Positions 39,701 through 62,704 of a stretch of DNA of 64,000 nt are shown here, piece after piece. The position numbers were made by a program, and so were the translations under genes. This DNA is from Phylloscopus collybita (taxonomy: Eukaryota; Chordata; Aves; Passeriformes; Phylloscopidae). How positions within the stretch are numbered: the stretch's first letter is position 1; each line of letters begins with the position of its first letter. Below the pieces are notes generated by a model. It was given only the letters and a program-made list of their open reading frames with translations. It did no database searches and had not been told where the DNA came from. Location of the stretch: assembly GCA_027886175.1 (NCBI GenBank), contig JAJNNQ010000133.1:239001-303000 (forward strand). Reading direction: 5' to 3'.

Positions 39701-42262
39701 GGGGTTCAGAGATGTGGGGACACCAGCCCAGAGGGTCCCTGTGGGATTTGGAGGCTGCAGGGACAGGGGAACAATGATCTGGGGTGATCCCTGTAGGGTT
39801 TGGAGCGCACAGGGATGTTGTCCAAGGAGGTCCCTATGGGGTTTGGGGGCTCAGGGGTGCAGGGACACACTCCAGGGGGCTTTCTGTGAGGTTTGGGAAG
39901 CACAGGGACATTGACCTGGGGAGCCCCATCAGGATTTGGGGGGTTCAGGGCTGTCAGGACACTGTCCTGGGAGAGTCCCGGTGGAGTTTGTGGTGCCCAG
40001 GGGGTTCCTGTAGGATTTGGGGGTGCAGGGCTGGGGCACACTCACTGTGGGGATCTCTTTGGGGGGTCTCAGGGATGTGGGGACACTGATCCTGGGGGTA
40101 TCTCTGTGGGGTTTGGGGGGGCTCAGGGATGTGGGGTCACTGATGCTCTGTGGGGTTTGAGGGGCTCAGGGATGTGGGGACACTGATCCTGGGGGTATCT
40201 CTGTGGGGTTTGGGGGGCTCAGGGATGTGGGGACACTGATCCTGGGGGTATCTCTGTGGGGTTTGAGGGGCTCAGGGATGTGGGGACACTGATGCTCTGT
40301 GGGGTTTGAGGGGCTCAGGGATGTGGGGACACTGATCCTGGGGGTATCTCTGTGGGGTTTGGGGGGCTCAGGGATGTGGGGACACTGATGCTCTGTGGGG
40401 TTTGAGGGGCTCAGGGATGTGGGGACACTGATCCTGGGGGTATCTCTGTGGGGTTTGGGGGGCTCAGGGATGATCCTGGGGGTATCTCTGTGGGGTTTGA
40501 GGGGCTCAGGGACTTGGGGACACTGATCCTGGGGGTATCTCTGTGGGGTTTGGGGTGTGCTGGCAGATGGAGACACCAACCCTTTGGGGTGGAGAGGGTT
40601 TTTTGGGGTCTCCCCGTGGCTGAGAGCAGCTCGGTGCCCTCACCCCGCAGTGGAAGACAGAAATCCTGGATTATTGCCCCAACACACGGGTGCTGCTCAT
40701 CGGGTGCAAGACGGATCTCCGGACAGACCTGAGCACCCTCCTGGAGCTCTCGCACCAGAAACAGGCGCCCATCTCCTACGAGCAGGTCAGGGGGGCCCCG
40801 GGGTGGGTTTGGGGGGTTCCTAAAGGTCCTGGGGGGATGTTTTTGGGCTGTCACAGTGGTCTGAGGCGGGGGTGGATTTGGTGGGGTCCTGGTGTTTTTG
40901 GGGGAGTGGGTTTGGGGTGTCCTGGTGTTGGTGGGATGGGTTTTGGGGGATCCCAGTGTTTGTGGGGTTTGGTTTTGGGGGAGTCCCTATTGTTTGTGGG
41001 GTTTGGTTTTGGGGGATCCTGGTGTTTTTGGGGGAGTGGGTTTTGGGGGATCGCTGTGTTTATGGGGGAATCAGTTTGGGGTGTCCCTGTGGTCTGGTGT
41101 GGGGGTGGGTTTGGGATGTCCCTGGTGTTTATGGGGGAGGGTTTTGGGGGTCCTGGTGTTTGCGCAGGGGTCAGTTTGGGGTGTCCCAGTATTTGTGGGG
41201 TTTGGTTTTGGGGGATCCTGGTGTTTGTGGGGGTGAGTTTGGGGTGTCCTGGTGTTTGTGGGGTTTGGTTTTGGGGGATCCCGGTGTTTGTGGGGGAGTG
41301 GGTTTTGGGGGATCCTGGTGTTTGTGGAGTTTGGCTTTGGGGTGTCCCAGTGTTGTTGGGAGTGATTTTTGGGGTGTCCCAGTGCTGGCAGGGGTGTGAT
41401 TTTGGGGGGGATGTCCCGAGGCTCTGACCCTGGCGCTGCTCCCAGGGTGTTTGTTGGGGGAGTGGGTTTTGGGGGATCCCTGGTGTTTGTGGGGTTTGGT
41501 TTTGGGGTGTCCCAGTGTTTGTGGGGGTGAGTTTGGGAGATCCTGGTGTTTGTGGCATTTGGTTTTGGGGTGTCCCAGTGTTGTTGGGAGTGATTTTGGG
41601 GGTGGTCCCAATGCTGGCAGGGGGGTGATTTTGGGGAGTGGTCCCAGTGCTGGCAGGGGGGTGATTTTGAGGGGTGGTCCCAGTGCTGGCAGGGGGATGA
41701 TTTTGAGGGGTGGTCCGGGTGCTGGCAGGGGGGTGATTTTGGGGGGTGGTCCCAGTGCTGGCAGGGAGGTGATTTTGAGGGATGGTCCCAGTGCTGGCAG
41801 GGGGGTGATTTTGGGGGTGTCCCAGTGTTGTTGGGAGTGATTTTTGGGGTGTCCCGGTGCTGGCAGGGGGGTGATTTTGAGGGGTGGTCCCGGTGCTGGC
41901 AGGGAGGTGATTTTGGGAGGTGGTCCCAATGCTGGCAGGGGGGTGATTTTGAGGGGTGGTCCCAGTGCTGGCAGAGGGGTGATTTTGGGGGTCACTGACC
42001 CCGGTGCCGCCCCCAGGGCTGCGCGGCCGCCAGGCAGCTGGGAGCCGAAGGGTACCTGGAGTGCTCGGCCTTCACCTCGGAGAAAAGCGTCCACAGCATC
42101 TTCCGGACCGTGTCCGGCCTCTGCCTCAGCAGAGCCCCCTCCCAGCCCCCCCGCAGCCCCCCCCGCAGCCTCTCCAAGAGACTCCTGCACCTCCCCAGCC
42201 GCTCCGAGCTCATCTCCTCCACCTTCAAGAAGGAAAAAGCAAAAAGCTGCTCCGTCATGTGA
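36743..42262 (+). CDS. RND1: Rnd1, atypical Rho-family GTPase
   Basis: Exons 36743-36862, 36948-37035, 39379-39488, 40651-40785, 42017-42262; 232 aa, the same length as human. The product is a constitutively GTP-bound Rho protein that lowers RhoA activity through p190RhoGAP and plexins, loosening adhesion and guiding axons. Seen: P-loop GDVQCGKT, effector region [21 protein letters not shown] (the catalytic Gln of ordinary Rho proteins is absent, as in all Rnd proteins), GCKTDLR for base binding, and a C-terminal basic tail ending CSVM, a CaaX box expected to be farnesylated. Start [21 protein letters not shown] follows the family. Introns 2, 3 and 4 are all filled with different minisatellites. 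Confidence 0.97.
38300..39290 (+). repeat. Minisatellite in RND1 intron 2
   Basis: Units of about 70-90 bases of the type GGGGCTGTGTCTGTTTTGGG, then CTCTAGACCTGTGCCCCCAC and CCCAATCAGCAAT. They are regular from 38630 to 39270 and decayed copies extend to about 38160. Confidence 0.95.
39530..40560 (+). repeat. Minisatellite in RND1 intron 3
   Basis: Units of about 55-60 bases, GGGGCTCAGGGATGTGGGGA, CACTGATCCTGGGGGTATCT and CTGTGGGGTTTG. Best preserved at 40060-40550, degenerate to the left. Confidence 0.95.
40860..41995 (+). repeat. Two adjacent minisatellites in RND1 intron 4
   Basis: Left array (40860-41580) uses GGTTTTGGGGGATCCTGGTG and TTTGTGGGG units. Right array (41590-41990) uses 30-base units GTGCTGGCAGGGGGGTGATT TTG(A/G)GGGGTG. 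The intron is almost entirely repeat. Confidence 0.95.
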
Positions 42263-43070
42263 AGGGGGAAAGAAGGGAATGACCCCACACACACACACAC
42301 AGACCCCTTCCTCTCAAGCCCCCCTCCCCAAAATGGGGTGGGGGGTGGCTGGACAGGGCCATGGAGCCCCCCCCAAACCCCCAAAAAAAGGAGGATGTGG
42401 GGTGTTAGTGCCCTGCCAGCCCCACAGCCCTGGGAGGCTGCCCCCCAATGGGAGGGGGGGGTGCCTGGGGGGTGTCTTCGCCTGATTGCCAACCCTGAGG
42501 GAGTCCCTGGGGGGTTTGGGGTGCACAGGACCCCCGGGGACATCAACCCCAGGGAGGTTCCTGTGGGGTTTGGGGTGCCCAGACCTTCAGGGATGGTCCC
42601 TATGGGGTTTGGGATGCCCAGACCCTCAGGGATGGTCCCTATGGGGTTTGGGATGCCCAGACCCTCAGGGATGGTCCCTATGGGGTTTGGGATGCCCAGA
42701 CCTTCAGGGATGGTCCCTATGGGGTTTGGGGTGCCCAGACCCTCAGGGATGGTCCCTATAGGGTTTGGGATGCTCAGACCCTCAGGGACGTCAACCTGGG
42801 ATGGTCACTGCGGGGTTTGGGGGACGCAGGGACGCTGTCCTGGGGATCCCTGTGGGGTTTGGGGTGCACATCATGGGACTCATCCATGGACTCATCCTGT
42901 TTTCTCCCCCTTGACCCCATCCCTCATCTGCTGCTTGGCCCTGGGGGACCCTGGTGGGTTGGGGAGGGGGGAGGGGGGCTGTTTTATCGACTGTCTTTTG
43001 GGGTGGGGGGGGGCGTGTCTCTCTCTCTGTTCCATGTCAGTGTTATTAAAAAGCTTATTTATTATCAGAA
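42263..43070 (+). other. RND1: RND1 3'UTR containing a minisatellite; ATTAAA at 43045-43050
   Basis: From 42495 to 42860 there are about eight 39-base units (GATGGTCCCTATGGGGTTTG GGATGCCCAGACCCTCAG), so the array is inside the mature transcript. The likely poly(A) signal is ATTAAA at 43045-43050 in TGTTATTAAAAAGC. Confidence 0.75.
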
Positions 43071-43559
43071 ATATAACACCTACCTATGTGCAGCCCTGCC
43101 TGGCTCTGTGTTTTGGGGAGGGATCCTGGTTTTTGGAGGATGGTGGGAGTCTGAGGTGGGGCTGTGCTGTCACCCATGGGTGCTGGTGTAGAAGGCAAAA
43201 TCCCTGGGATGGAGTGGGGGGGGGTGACAAAAGGGTCCCCCCACCTCTTCTGCTGCCCCCAGACTCTGCCTGAGACCCCCCCCCCCCCAATTTTGTGAGG
43301 GGGGATGCAGTGGGGGTCTGGGGCTCCTGTGGGGACACTGACTCGGGAGGGTCACTCCAGGATTTGGGGCGCTCTGGACCACACGGACACGGCCCCGGGG
43401 ACCTCATTTGGGTACGCAGGAGGTCCCTGCGGGCTGTGGGGGGGCTCAGGGACACGAGGACACGGTCCTGGGGGACTCTTTGCGGCGGGGACGGGGGAGT
43501 TGCCGCGCGGCGGAAGGATCAGGGGGGCGCGGCGGTGCTGCGTCCGCTCAGGGGCGCAG

Positions 43560-43706
43560 GGAGCGCGCGGGGGATGCTGGGAGCTGTAGTCCAATGGCAC
43601 CAAGGCTGCCGGGAGCTGTAGTCCCGCGCCGTCCCGGCGTGCCCTGCGGGCCCGGCAGATATGGCGGCGGCGGCGGAGCTGAGGCGCTGAACCCGGGGCT
43701 GCGGCG
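43560..43706 (+). promoter_or_regulatory. DDX23: DDX23 promoter and non-coding exon 1
   Basis: Two ZNF143/SBF-type motifs: GATGCTGGGAGCTGTAGTCC (43573-43592) and GCTGCCGGGAGCTGTAGTCC (43604-43623). CCAAT follows the first (43591-43595). A YY1-like ATATGGCGGCGG sits near 43659. The probable first exon ends at 43706 before GTGAGC and splices to 44217. Confidence 0.65.
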
Positions 43707-44216
43707 GTGAGCGGGGACCGGCGGGAGCGAGCGGGAGGCATTGCAGGAGCACACCAAGGGCCTCTTCGGGGCCTAGGGGCTGGAGAGTTCTGGTGCCGTG
43801 GCACCGGACAGAGCCCCGGTACTTGGGCACCAGGGCAGGGCCTGGAGCGCCGTTGCGCCGCGTCCCCCCCGGGCCTCCCGGAGCCCTTTCGGGGTCCCCC
43901 AGGCCTCCCCGCTCCCTCCTGAGGGTCCCTCCGCACTCTCCCCGGGTTCCCCAGCTCTCCCTGCTTCTTTTTGCCGTCTGTCCCTTCCCTCCCCGGCTCC
44001 TTCAGCGTCTCCCCGTTTCCTCCCGGGAGTGTTTCGGATCTCCCCACGCCTTCTTGGGGTTCCTGAGGGGTCTCACAACCCTTCTCTCGCCCTCCTGGGT
44101 CTGCACTGCTGCTCAGTGCCCTCCCTGGGTCACTCCCACCCCAAATCTCCTCCCAGCCCTTGGCGCTCCTTCCCGGGGTCCCTCTGCACCCCCCGACCCT
44201 CCCGGTGTCCCCGCAG

Positions 44217-52069
<7,853 letters not shown>

Positions 52070-52430
52070 GCCCGCCCCTCCTCTTCATCACCCCTCCAGG
52101 ACCAGCAAGGCTGCCAGGACTGATCTGGCTGCTCTTTTCCCAGCTCCTCGTGCAGCCCAAGGACTGCCCACACGCAGAGACTGGGTCTGGGATTATCCCA
52201 AAGTATCCCCCCCTGTTCTGGTCCCCCTCCCCATTTTCCCCATGGAGCTGCTGGAGGCTGTTTTGGGGGGGCCAGTCCCACCCTGGCTGCAGGGTTTTTT
52301 GGGCTGTCCTGGGAACTGTCTGCACCTCATCCTTTGGGGTTTTGGGGTTTTTTTGGGTTTTTTTTTTGTTTGTTTTTTTTTTTGTAGCTGAAGCTCCAGG
52401 CTGCAGGAATAAACCAGCAGCGGCGTTCCC
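52070..52430 (+). other. DDX23: DDX23 3'UTR with AATAAA at 52408-52413
   Basis: C-rich UTR with a G/T-homopolymer stretch at 52330-52385 and a canonical hexamer in GCAGGAATAAACCAG. The segment 52295-52330 has a second copy in a CACNB3 intron (54180-54215). Confidence 0.85.
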
Positions 52431-52779
52431 GGCGTCGCCTCCTCATCCTCTCCATTCCCTGGGTGCCACTGCCCAGCCCCTGGGTGCCACCTCCTGTGGA
52501 GACAGGAGCCAGCAGGTGCCCAAGAGGAGCAGCTTCGAGGTGCTCAGCACCCACCAGTGCCGTCCCTCCCCTCCCAGCAGAGCAGGTTCCCCCCCACGTC
52601 CCCTCCACAGACACGGACACCAGCACCTCTGAGCACTCGTGTGTTTCTGAAACCAATTACAGGGAAATCAGTGCTTTCTACAAAAGAAATCGTAACAAAT
52701 CTGTGGCCCCCACCCCGTCCCGCCCCCCCCTCCCCACCAGTATAACGGCCCCGGGGGGGGCTCAGCCTACGCCAGGACC

Positions 52780-53518
52780 CCCGGCCGAGGGCAGTGGGCG
52801 CTGTATTTACAGGACCGTGTGGTGACGTGCGGTGACAGCATGGACGGGGCGGGGACAGCGGGTTCAGGGCAGTGGGTGCAAGCGTGGAGCAGCCCCCACA
52901 CCCCGTGCAGCCCCCCGGCTCTGTCCTCCCCCTCCCGGGGGCAGGAGCGGTGCGGCTGCGGTGACCGGGGCGGGGGGGAATCGGTGCAGAGCGAAGCGAG
53001 TGGTGTGAGCCACTCCTCCCGGGGGTCCCATGCAGGGGTGGGGAGGGGGGCAGGCCAGGTCCCGGGGGGTGAGCAGGCACCTTCCCTTTCTTCCTCGGGT
53101 CTGTGCGGCGTGGGGCGATGCTGCTACAACCGCTCCGCCTCCTTACCTCCCCTATTTTGGGGAGGGGGAGGCGGGCACCCACTCTCCATGGCAGCTGCCC
53201 TGCAGAGAATGAGCCAGCCTGTGATGCAGGGCTCGGGGCGGGGACACTGAGGCAGGGCGAAGGCGTGTGTCTGTCCCCGGCTTCCCCACAACTTGGGCGG
53301 GGAGTGCCAGGGCATCCTGGCCGCCGGTCCCCCCACCCCTCCCTCGCCGCGCTGTGCTTATGGCTGAAGACGCGCCCGGGGGCCCGGGCGAGAGGAAGCT
53401 GCCGGTGCGGAGTTCGATTGTCTGAGCACCCCCAGCTCGGGGCTGGGGCGAGGCGGGCAGCGCCCGGGGGCTTAGGGGGGAGCCGGTTCCCAGCCGTGCC
53501 CCCCACCCCTCCCCAACC
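52780..53518 (-). other. CACNB3: Probable CACNB3 3'UTR
   Basis: Minus-strand DNA after the TAG at 53521-53519. No canonical hexamer is seen; the variant AATACA (reverse complement at 52802-52807) is the best candidate. DDX23 and CACNB3 are therefore tail-to-tail with about 0.4 kb between ends. The gap 52431-52780 holds nothing recognisable. Confidence 0.5.
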
Positions 53519-57688
<4,170 letters not shown>

Positions 57689-59326
57689 AGACGGGGCGAG
57701 CCGAGCCGAGCCGCCCGCGCCCCCCCCCCCCCGCCCCGCCCCGCTCCACCGGCACCGGCTCCGGTTCCGGCTGCGGCTCGGGCTCCGGCTGGCCCTGCCC
57801 GCTCCGCCGCCGCCGCCGCCCCTCCCCGCCCCTCCCCGCCCCCGCCTCCCACCGCCCCCCCCCCCCCCCCCCCGGGGCTCACGGAGCCGCCCCCGCCGCT
57901 CAGCCCGGGGGTGTCTGTGTGTGTGTGTCGGGGGTCGCCATTCCCCCTTCCCGGTGCTGGCGGGGGGGTTTCGGCCCCTCTCCGGTGGGGGTCGCGGGGG
58001 GGGGGGGCTGAGTAGGCACCGGGCGGTCCCGGTGAGCTGCACCCGCACGGATCACGGGCGGCCCGGGGCGGGGGGGGGACAGTTTGCTAAGAGAGCTCTG
58101 AGCGGTGAGAGGGGAGTCCCGGGGCAGCGGCGGAGGGGCTGCGCAGCCTCCCGCAGCGCGCCGCTCGGGGCTCCGGGGCGGCGGCGGGGGAGTCCCGGTG
58201 GGTACCTCCATGCTCCGGTGCAGCGGCTCCGGTCCTGCCCCGAGCAGGCAGCAGCCCCGTCTGTAGGGCGAGCCCTGCGGCGGGGCCGGAGCCGCTCCCG
58301 CCCCCCCGCCGCGCCCCCCCCACCCCCCCACCCCCCCCCCCCGCCCCCGAGGAGGGGGGCAGCGACGGGCCCCGGGGGACCGGGCCGGCCCGCCCCGTTA
58401 CCGAGCAGCGGGATGGGCCCGAGCGGGCCCGGCCCGGGACAGCTCACGGCCGGCCCGGGGATATCAGAGCAGCGCTCGGCGGGGTGGGGGCTTCGGACAG
58501 CGGCGGGACGGGCCGCGGACACCTGCACCGGGCACTAGGCACTGAGCACCGGCCCCGGTACCGGGCACACGGCGGGACCCAGCCGGGCCCTCTCCGAGGT
58601 GCTGAAGGGGCCGCGCCGGGTGCTGGGCCGGGTCGCGGGGTCCCTGAGGGTACCGGGGAGTACCGGGACATCAGGTGCTACCCCACGAGGGGAACGGGAT
58701 GCTCGGGCCGCTCTGCGCCTCCTGCGGCCGCCCCGACAGGAACCCCCCGCCCTCCGCGGGGCCTCCCCGGTACCCGCTCACCCGCCGGCGGCCGGGGAAG
58801 GGGGCGCAGCTCGGGGCCGGAGGAAACCGAAGCACCGGCTGGGGGGCGGCGGGGAGGTCCGTGCCTCTCCCTGGCGGCGCGAGGAGGCGGCCCAGTGCCG
58901 GCCGAGGGAGCGGGAGGGGAGCCCCGCGGCCCCTTCTAAAGCCGCCCCCCGGTCCGTTCCCCTTCCGCTGCCTCAGTTTCCCGGGGCCGCCCCCCGCGCC
59001 GCAGTGCCGGTGCCCGCCGCCGGCCCGGCCCTGACGCAGCACTCGCTATTTTTAGCCGCGGGGAGCGGCTGTTGCGATGCCACCGGCGCCCGGTGCCGGC
59101 GCCCAGCCCCGGTCCCCGGGGAGCGGCGGGGCGGAGGCGGGCCCCCAGCTCCCTCCAGTGCGGAGGTTGAGGTGGGAGATGCTCGGCCGCTCCCCGCTCC
59201 CCACCCCAGCTCCGCGCTTTAATGCGGAGCCGCAGCAGCGGCGGGCCCGGGGCTGGCGTGGCTGCCCCGCCCCAGCGCCGGTTCTGGTGCCGGTACCGCT
59301 GTAGGTGCCGGTGCCGGCCCGCTCAC
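57689..59326 (-). promoter_or_regulatory. CACNB3: CACNB3 CpG island and 5' intron
   Basis: Extremely CpG-rich DNA with G/C homopolymers upstream of the MSFSDSSATFLLNE exon, presumably holding its start site, and spanned by an intron for transcripts that begin at the 59.6 kb exon. No TATA box or further exon could be identified. Confidence 0.5.
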
Positions 59327-59419
59327 CTGCCTGCGGAGGATGCTGGAGGTAGTGTCGGACGAGGTGCTGCCGTCCGAGCGCTTGAAGCGGCTCTTGCGCT
59401 TCGGGAGCCTCCGGGGGCT
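59327..59419 (-). CDS. CACNB3: CACNB3 alternative N-terminal exon 2
   Basis: The minus-strand ORF of 31 codons reads SPRRLPKRKSRFKR then SDGSTSSDTTSSILRRQ, bounded by an acceptor CCGCAG (59425-59420) and a GTGAGC donor (59326-59321), phase 0 on both sides. The RFKRSDGSTSSDTTS motif is the conserved N-terminal segment of other beta subunits (CACNB1/2/4). It joins in frame to [11 protein letters not shown] of exon 56538-56416, where the paralogues have the same junction. Confidence 0.85.
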
Positions 59420-59573
59420 CTGCGGCGAGAGCAGGCGGTGAACACCGGGCAGCCCCGGGCGGCTCGGCCCCGCCGCGGCGCGGTCACCGGCGGCTCCCCG
59501 GCTCTGCGGGCAGAACCGAACCGGGCCGCAGCGGGGTCCGGAGACGGCCGGGGAGGGCTCCGGTTCTGCTCAC

Positions 59574-59615
59574 CTGGAAGGAGCCGGAAGCGTCAGGCTG
59601 CGCCGGGGCGGACAT
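59574..59615 (-). CDS. CACNB3: CACNB3 alternative first coding exon
   Basis: ATG at 59615 encodes MSAPAQPDASGSFQ, then a GTGAGC donor at 59573-59568 in phase 0. It splices in frame to 59419-59327, giving a 504-residue isoform. The first 14 residues have no clear counterpart that I recall. The upstream CpG island (59616-60360) would be its promoter. Confidence 0.7.
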
Positions 59616-60544
59616 CCCCGGCGGCACCCAGCGGAGCCCCAGGGATGCCGGCGGGGCAGCCCCACACCGGAGCGCGGCGCTCCGCGGGGAAGGGCCGCGC
59701 TGCCGCCACTGCCGCGCTCCGCATCACACGGGGCCGCCGGGGCGTCCCGGCCGTCCCCGCCCCCGCCTGCCCGCCCCCGCGCCCATCCCCGTGGCGACCG
59801 CTCCGCGCCCCCGCAGCTGGGCAGCCACCGGGAGGCACCGGCAAAGGACCCTGCCCACAACCCGCAGTGCTGCGGCGACCGGCCGCGCGGTACCGGAGGA
59901 AAGGAGCCCCCCCCCACCCCTCCCCAGGGCCGCCGCGGCCCTGCCCACGCGTGTGCGGGGATGCGGGAGCCCGAGCCCCTCCGCCCGCATCCCAGCGGGA
60001 CGGCTCCCGCAGCCGCCGTGCCCCTTTCACAGTTTTGGGGTTGTTTTTTTTTTTGCCACCCCCACGCTGAAGCATCACCCCCCCCTAACACGGGGTTCCA
60101 CCCCCAAAGACCCCCGCGTGGGGCAGGCGGGGCCGTGGGGAGACGCAGCCCACCCACCCCACGCGCCGTGTCCCCGCCGTGCCCACGGTGGCCGCCGGTT
60201 CCGGTGCTGCAGCATCGCCGGACCGGAGGGGCAGAAGGGCACGGCGGGGCCGGGGGTGGGCTGGGAGCCCCACGGAGCCCCCGCATGGGCCCCCCCCATC
60301 CCCCGCGGGGCGGAACTTCCGCGTGGGGCCGCAGGGACACGGCCCCGCCGGCGGCTCCTAATTAATGATTAATCAGCGCTCCCCGGGGCCCGGCGCCGGG
60401 GCGGGGGGGGGCGGAGGGGGGGGGGGTGCACGGCCCGGCGCCGCCGCCGCGGGGGAGGGAAGGGGGGGCACCGGGAGGGGGCAGGGCCGGTGCCACGCTC
60501 ACTCGTGGGGTCCGGGGCGGGTGGGATGTGATGGGGCGCCCTGT

Positions 60545-61385
60545 GCCGGGCTGGGCATGAGGGGTGTGCAGAAGTGTGGGGGTGTCTGCGAGGGGTGTGC
60601 ACGCGCGAGTGTGTGCGTACAAGGGGGGCTGTGCGTGTGTAAGGGGTGTGTAAGGGTGAGGGCGAGTGCAAGGGGGGCTGTGATTGTGCGTAAGGGGTGT
60701 GCAAGGGCTGTGTGTGCAAGGGCTGTGCGTGTGAAGGTGGGGGCGGTGTGTGTGTAAGGGCGGTGTATGTGTAAAGGTGCGTGTGCAAGGAGTGAATGTG
60801 TGCGTGCAAGGGAGTGTGCACGAAGCGTGTGGGGTGTGGGTAAGGGGGGTGCGTGCCCCTGTGAGTGTCTGTGAGTGTGTCAAGGGTGCGCGTGCCAGGG
60901 CTGTGTGTGCAAGGGCTGTGTGTGTGCACCTGCACATGTGTGCACACCCGCTGTACCTGAGGGGTGCACAGGCGTGTGAACACGGGGATTGGTGTGTTTG
61001 CACACGACTATAGAGGGGCTCATCTGTGAGTGTTTGGTGGGGCTGAGTGTGAAAGGGGGGGTGCGTGTGCAAGGGCGTGTAAATGTGCAAGGAGGGCGCG
61101 TGCGTGCAAAATCTGTGTGTGCGGCACGGGAAAACGTGTGTGCAAGGCTTTGTGCTCCCCTGTGCGTGCGCGTGCAAGGGGATGTGTGTGTGCCCGTCGG
61201 GGTGTGTGCAAGGCGGCGGGTGCATTCCGCGGGAGTGCAGGGGGGCTCGTGCGCGTGCGAACACGCGTGTGTGCCGGGGGGGGTGCAACGCCTGCGCGTG
61301 CAAGGGGGGGCACCGGGACGTGCGCGAGGCGGGCGTGCAGGGGGAAGGCACTGGGGGCACTGGGGTGGGCGTGCAAGTGACACAC
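60545..61385 (+). repeat. TG-rich minisatellite (GTGTGCAAGGGG-type)
   Basis: About 840 bases of GTGTGCAAGGGGCTGTGTGT-type units with many alternating purine-pyrimidine steps (TG/CG). It lies just upstream of the ADCY6 CpG island. Long ORFs on both strands are artefacts of the repeat. Confidence 0.9.
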
Positions 61386-61439
61386 TCAGGGGGCGGGGGG
61401 GGGGTGCGGACACGGGGGGAGGCCCAGCCGCGCGTGCCC

Positions 61440-61814
61440 CCGCCATGTCGGTGCGTGTGTGTCCGTGTCCGTGCGCGTGTGCGCGGCCCCGGGGGGTGCG
61501 AGTCCGCCCCCGCCGCTCCGGGCCGTACCGGGCCGTTCCCGCCGCCGCCGCTGCGCCTTTAAGGCCGCCGGCCGGGAGCGCCCGGGAGCGGATCCGGGCG
61601 GGGGGGGGGGGGGGAGGGGGGGCGGGCACCGGCCGGGGCGGGCCGGGGCTGCGCGGCCGCGACCGGGACCGGGGCCGCCACCGCCACCGGGGGCCCGGCC
61701 TGGGCGCGGGATGGGGCGGCGGGGACGCGGCGCGGCCGCCGTGTAGAAGCGGGCGGCGGCGGCGGGGCCGTGGCGGGGCGCGGGGCCCCGCGGGCGGCAG
61801 CGCCGGAGGCGGAG
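61440..61814 (+). promoter_or_regulatory. ADCY6: ADCY6 CpG-island promoter and probable non-coding exon 1
   Basis: A dense CpG region. A likely non-coding first exon ends at 61814 (GAGGCGGAG before GTGAGC) and would splice to the acceptor CCCACAG at 62697-62703. The intron in between contains short CACCGGGAACCCAGC repeats (62395-62520). Confidence 0.55.
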
Positions 61815-62704
61815 GTGAGCGGGGCCGCTCGGGCGCACCGGGAGCGGCGGGAGACGCGGGGTGGAGAGGGGGGGGTTGGATCGGGGCGGCGGCGGCGGCG
61901 TCGGGGATCGGGACCGGGACCGGGATCGGGACTGGGATCAGGGCTGGCGGGGGCGACACCGGGCTGGGCCCCCGAGCGGCGGGAGCGGTGCGGCCCCGGG
62001 GAGCTGCGCGGTGCTCGGGGGGGTCCGGTGCGGCGGGAGCTGCCAGTGCGGTGGGAGCGTCCGGTGCGGCGGCCGGAGGGCGCTGGTGGGTCCCGGTGTA
62101 CGGGCCGGGCTCGGCGGGGCTCCCGTGCCCGGAGCGGGGAGGGAGGGAAGGGAGGAGGGAGGCGGCCGCCGCCACCGGGGCCGGCCCTTCCCGGTGGCCA
62201 TTCTCTACCGCTGTTCGCCCGGGGCAGGGACCGGCTGCCACGTCCCGGTTGGTTGCCGGTGCCCCGGGGCGGCCGTGCCCGGTACAGCCCGTTGGCCGCC
62301 GTTCAAGACAAACAGGGCCGGGACGCCCGGGTCGGTCCCAGCTTTGTCGCAGGTCGCTGCACCGGGAAGGGCGGGCTCGGGGCGGCCTCGGCACTGGGCA
62401 CCAGGACACGGGGCACCGGGACAACGGGAACCCAACAGTGGGAACCCAGCGCTGTTCACCGGGATTCTGGCACCGGGCACCCAAGCTCCGGGACACTTGA
62501 GGCACCGGGAACCCAGCACTGGCCGTTCCCACAGGGGCCATGGGCGTAGTGGGAGAGCTGGGACTTGGGGCTCTGCATCCCCCGGGGTGGTGGTGGGGAC
62601 ATCAGGACCCTCCACTCCCTGTCCACCCCCGTGGACACCAGGGCTCCTCTGGGGGTGTCAGGATGGGGGGGACCCAGCGCTGACCCCTCCTCGATGCCCA
62701 CAGC

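Noticed and set aside
38000..41990. Regular spaced repeats considered as a CRISPR array
   Set aside because: Tandem units have no unique spacers, no cas genes exist, and the DNA is plainly vertebrate.
38300..42480. Gly/Phe/Trp-rich ORFs in RND1 introns
   Set aside because: Repeat translations ([21 protein letters not shown]) with no family; they lie inside introns of an intact gene.
60880..62541. Plus 503- and minus 553-codon ORFs upstream of ADCY6
   Set aside because: Translations of the TG-rich array and CpG island; no domain, no start context, both strands open.
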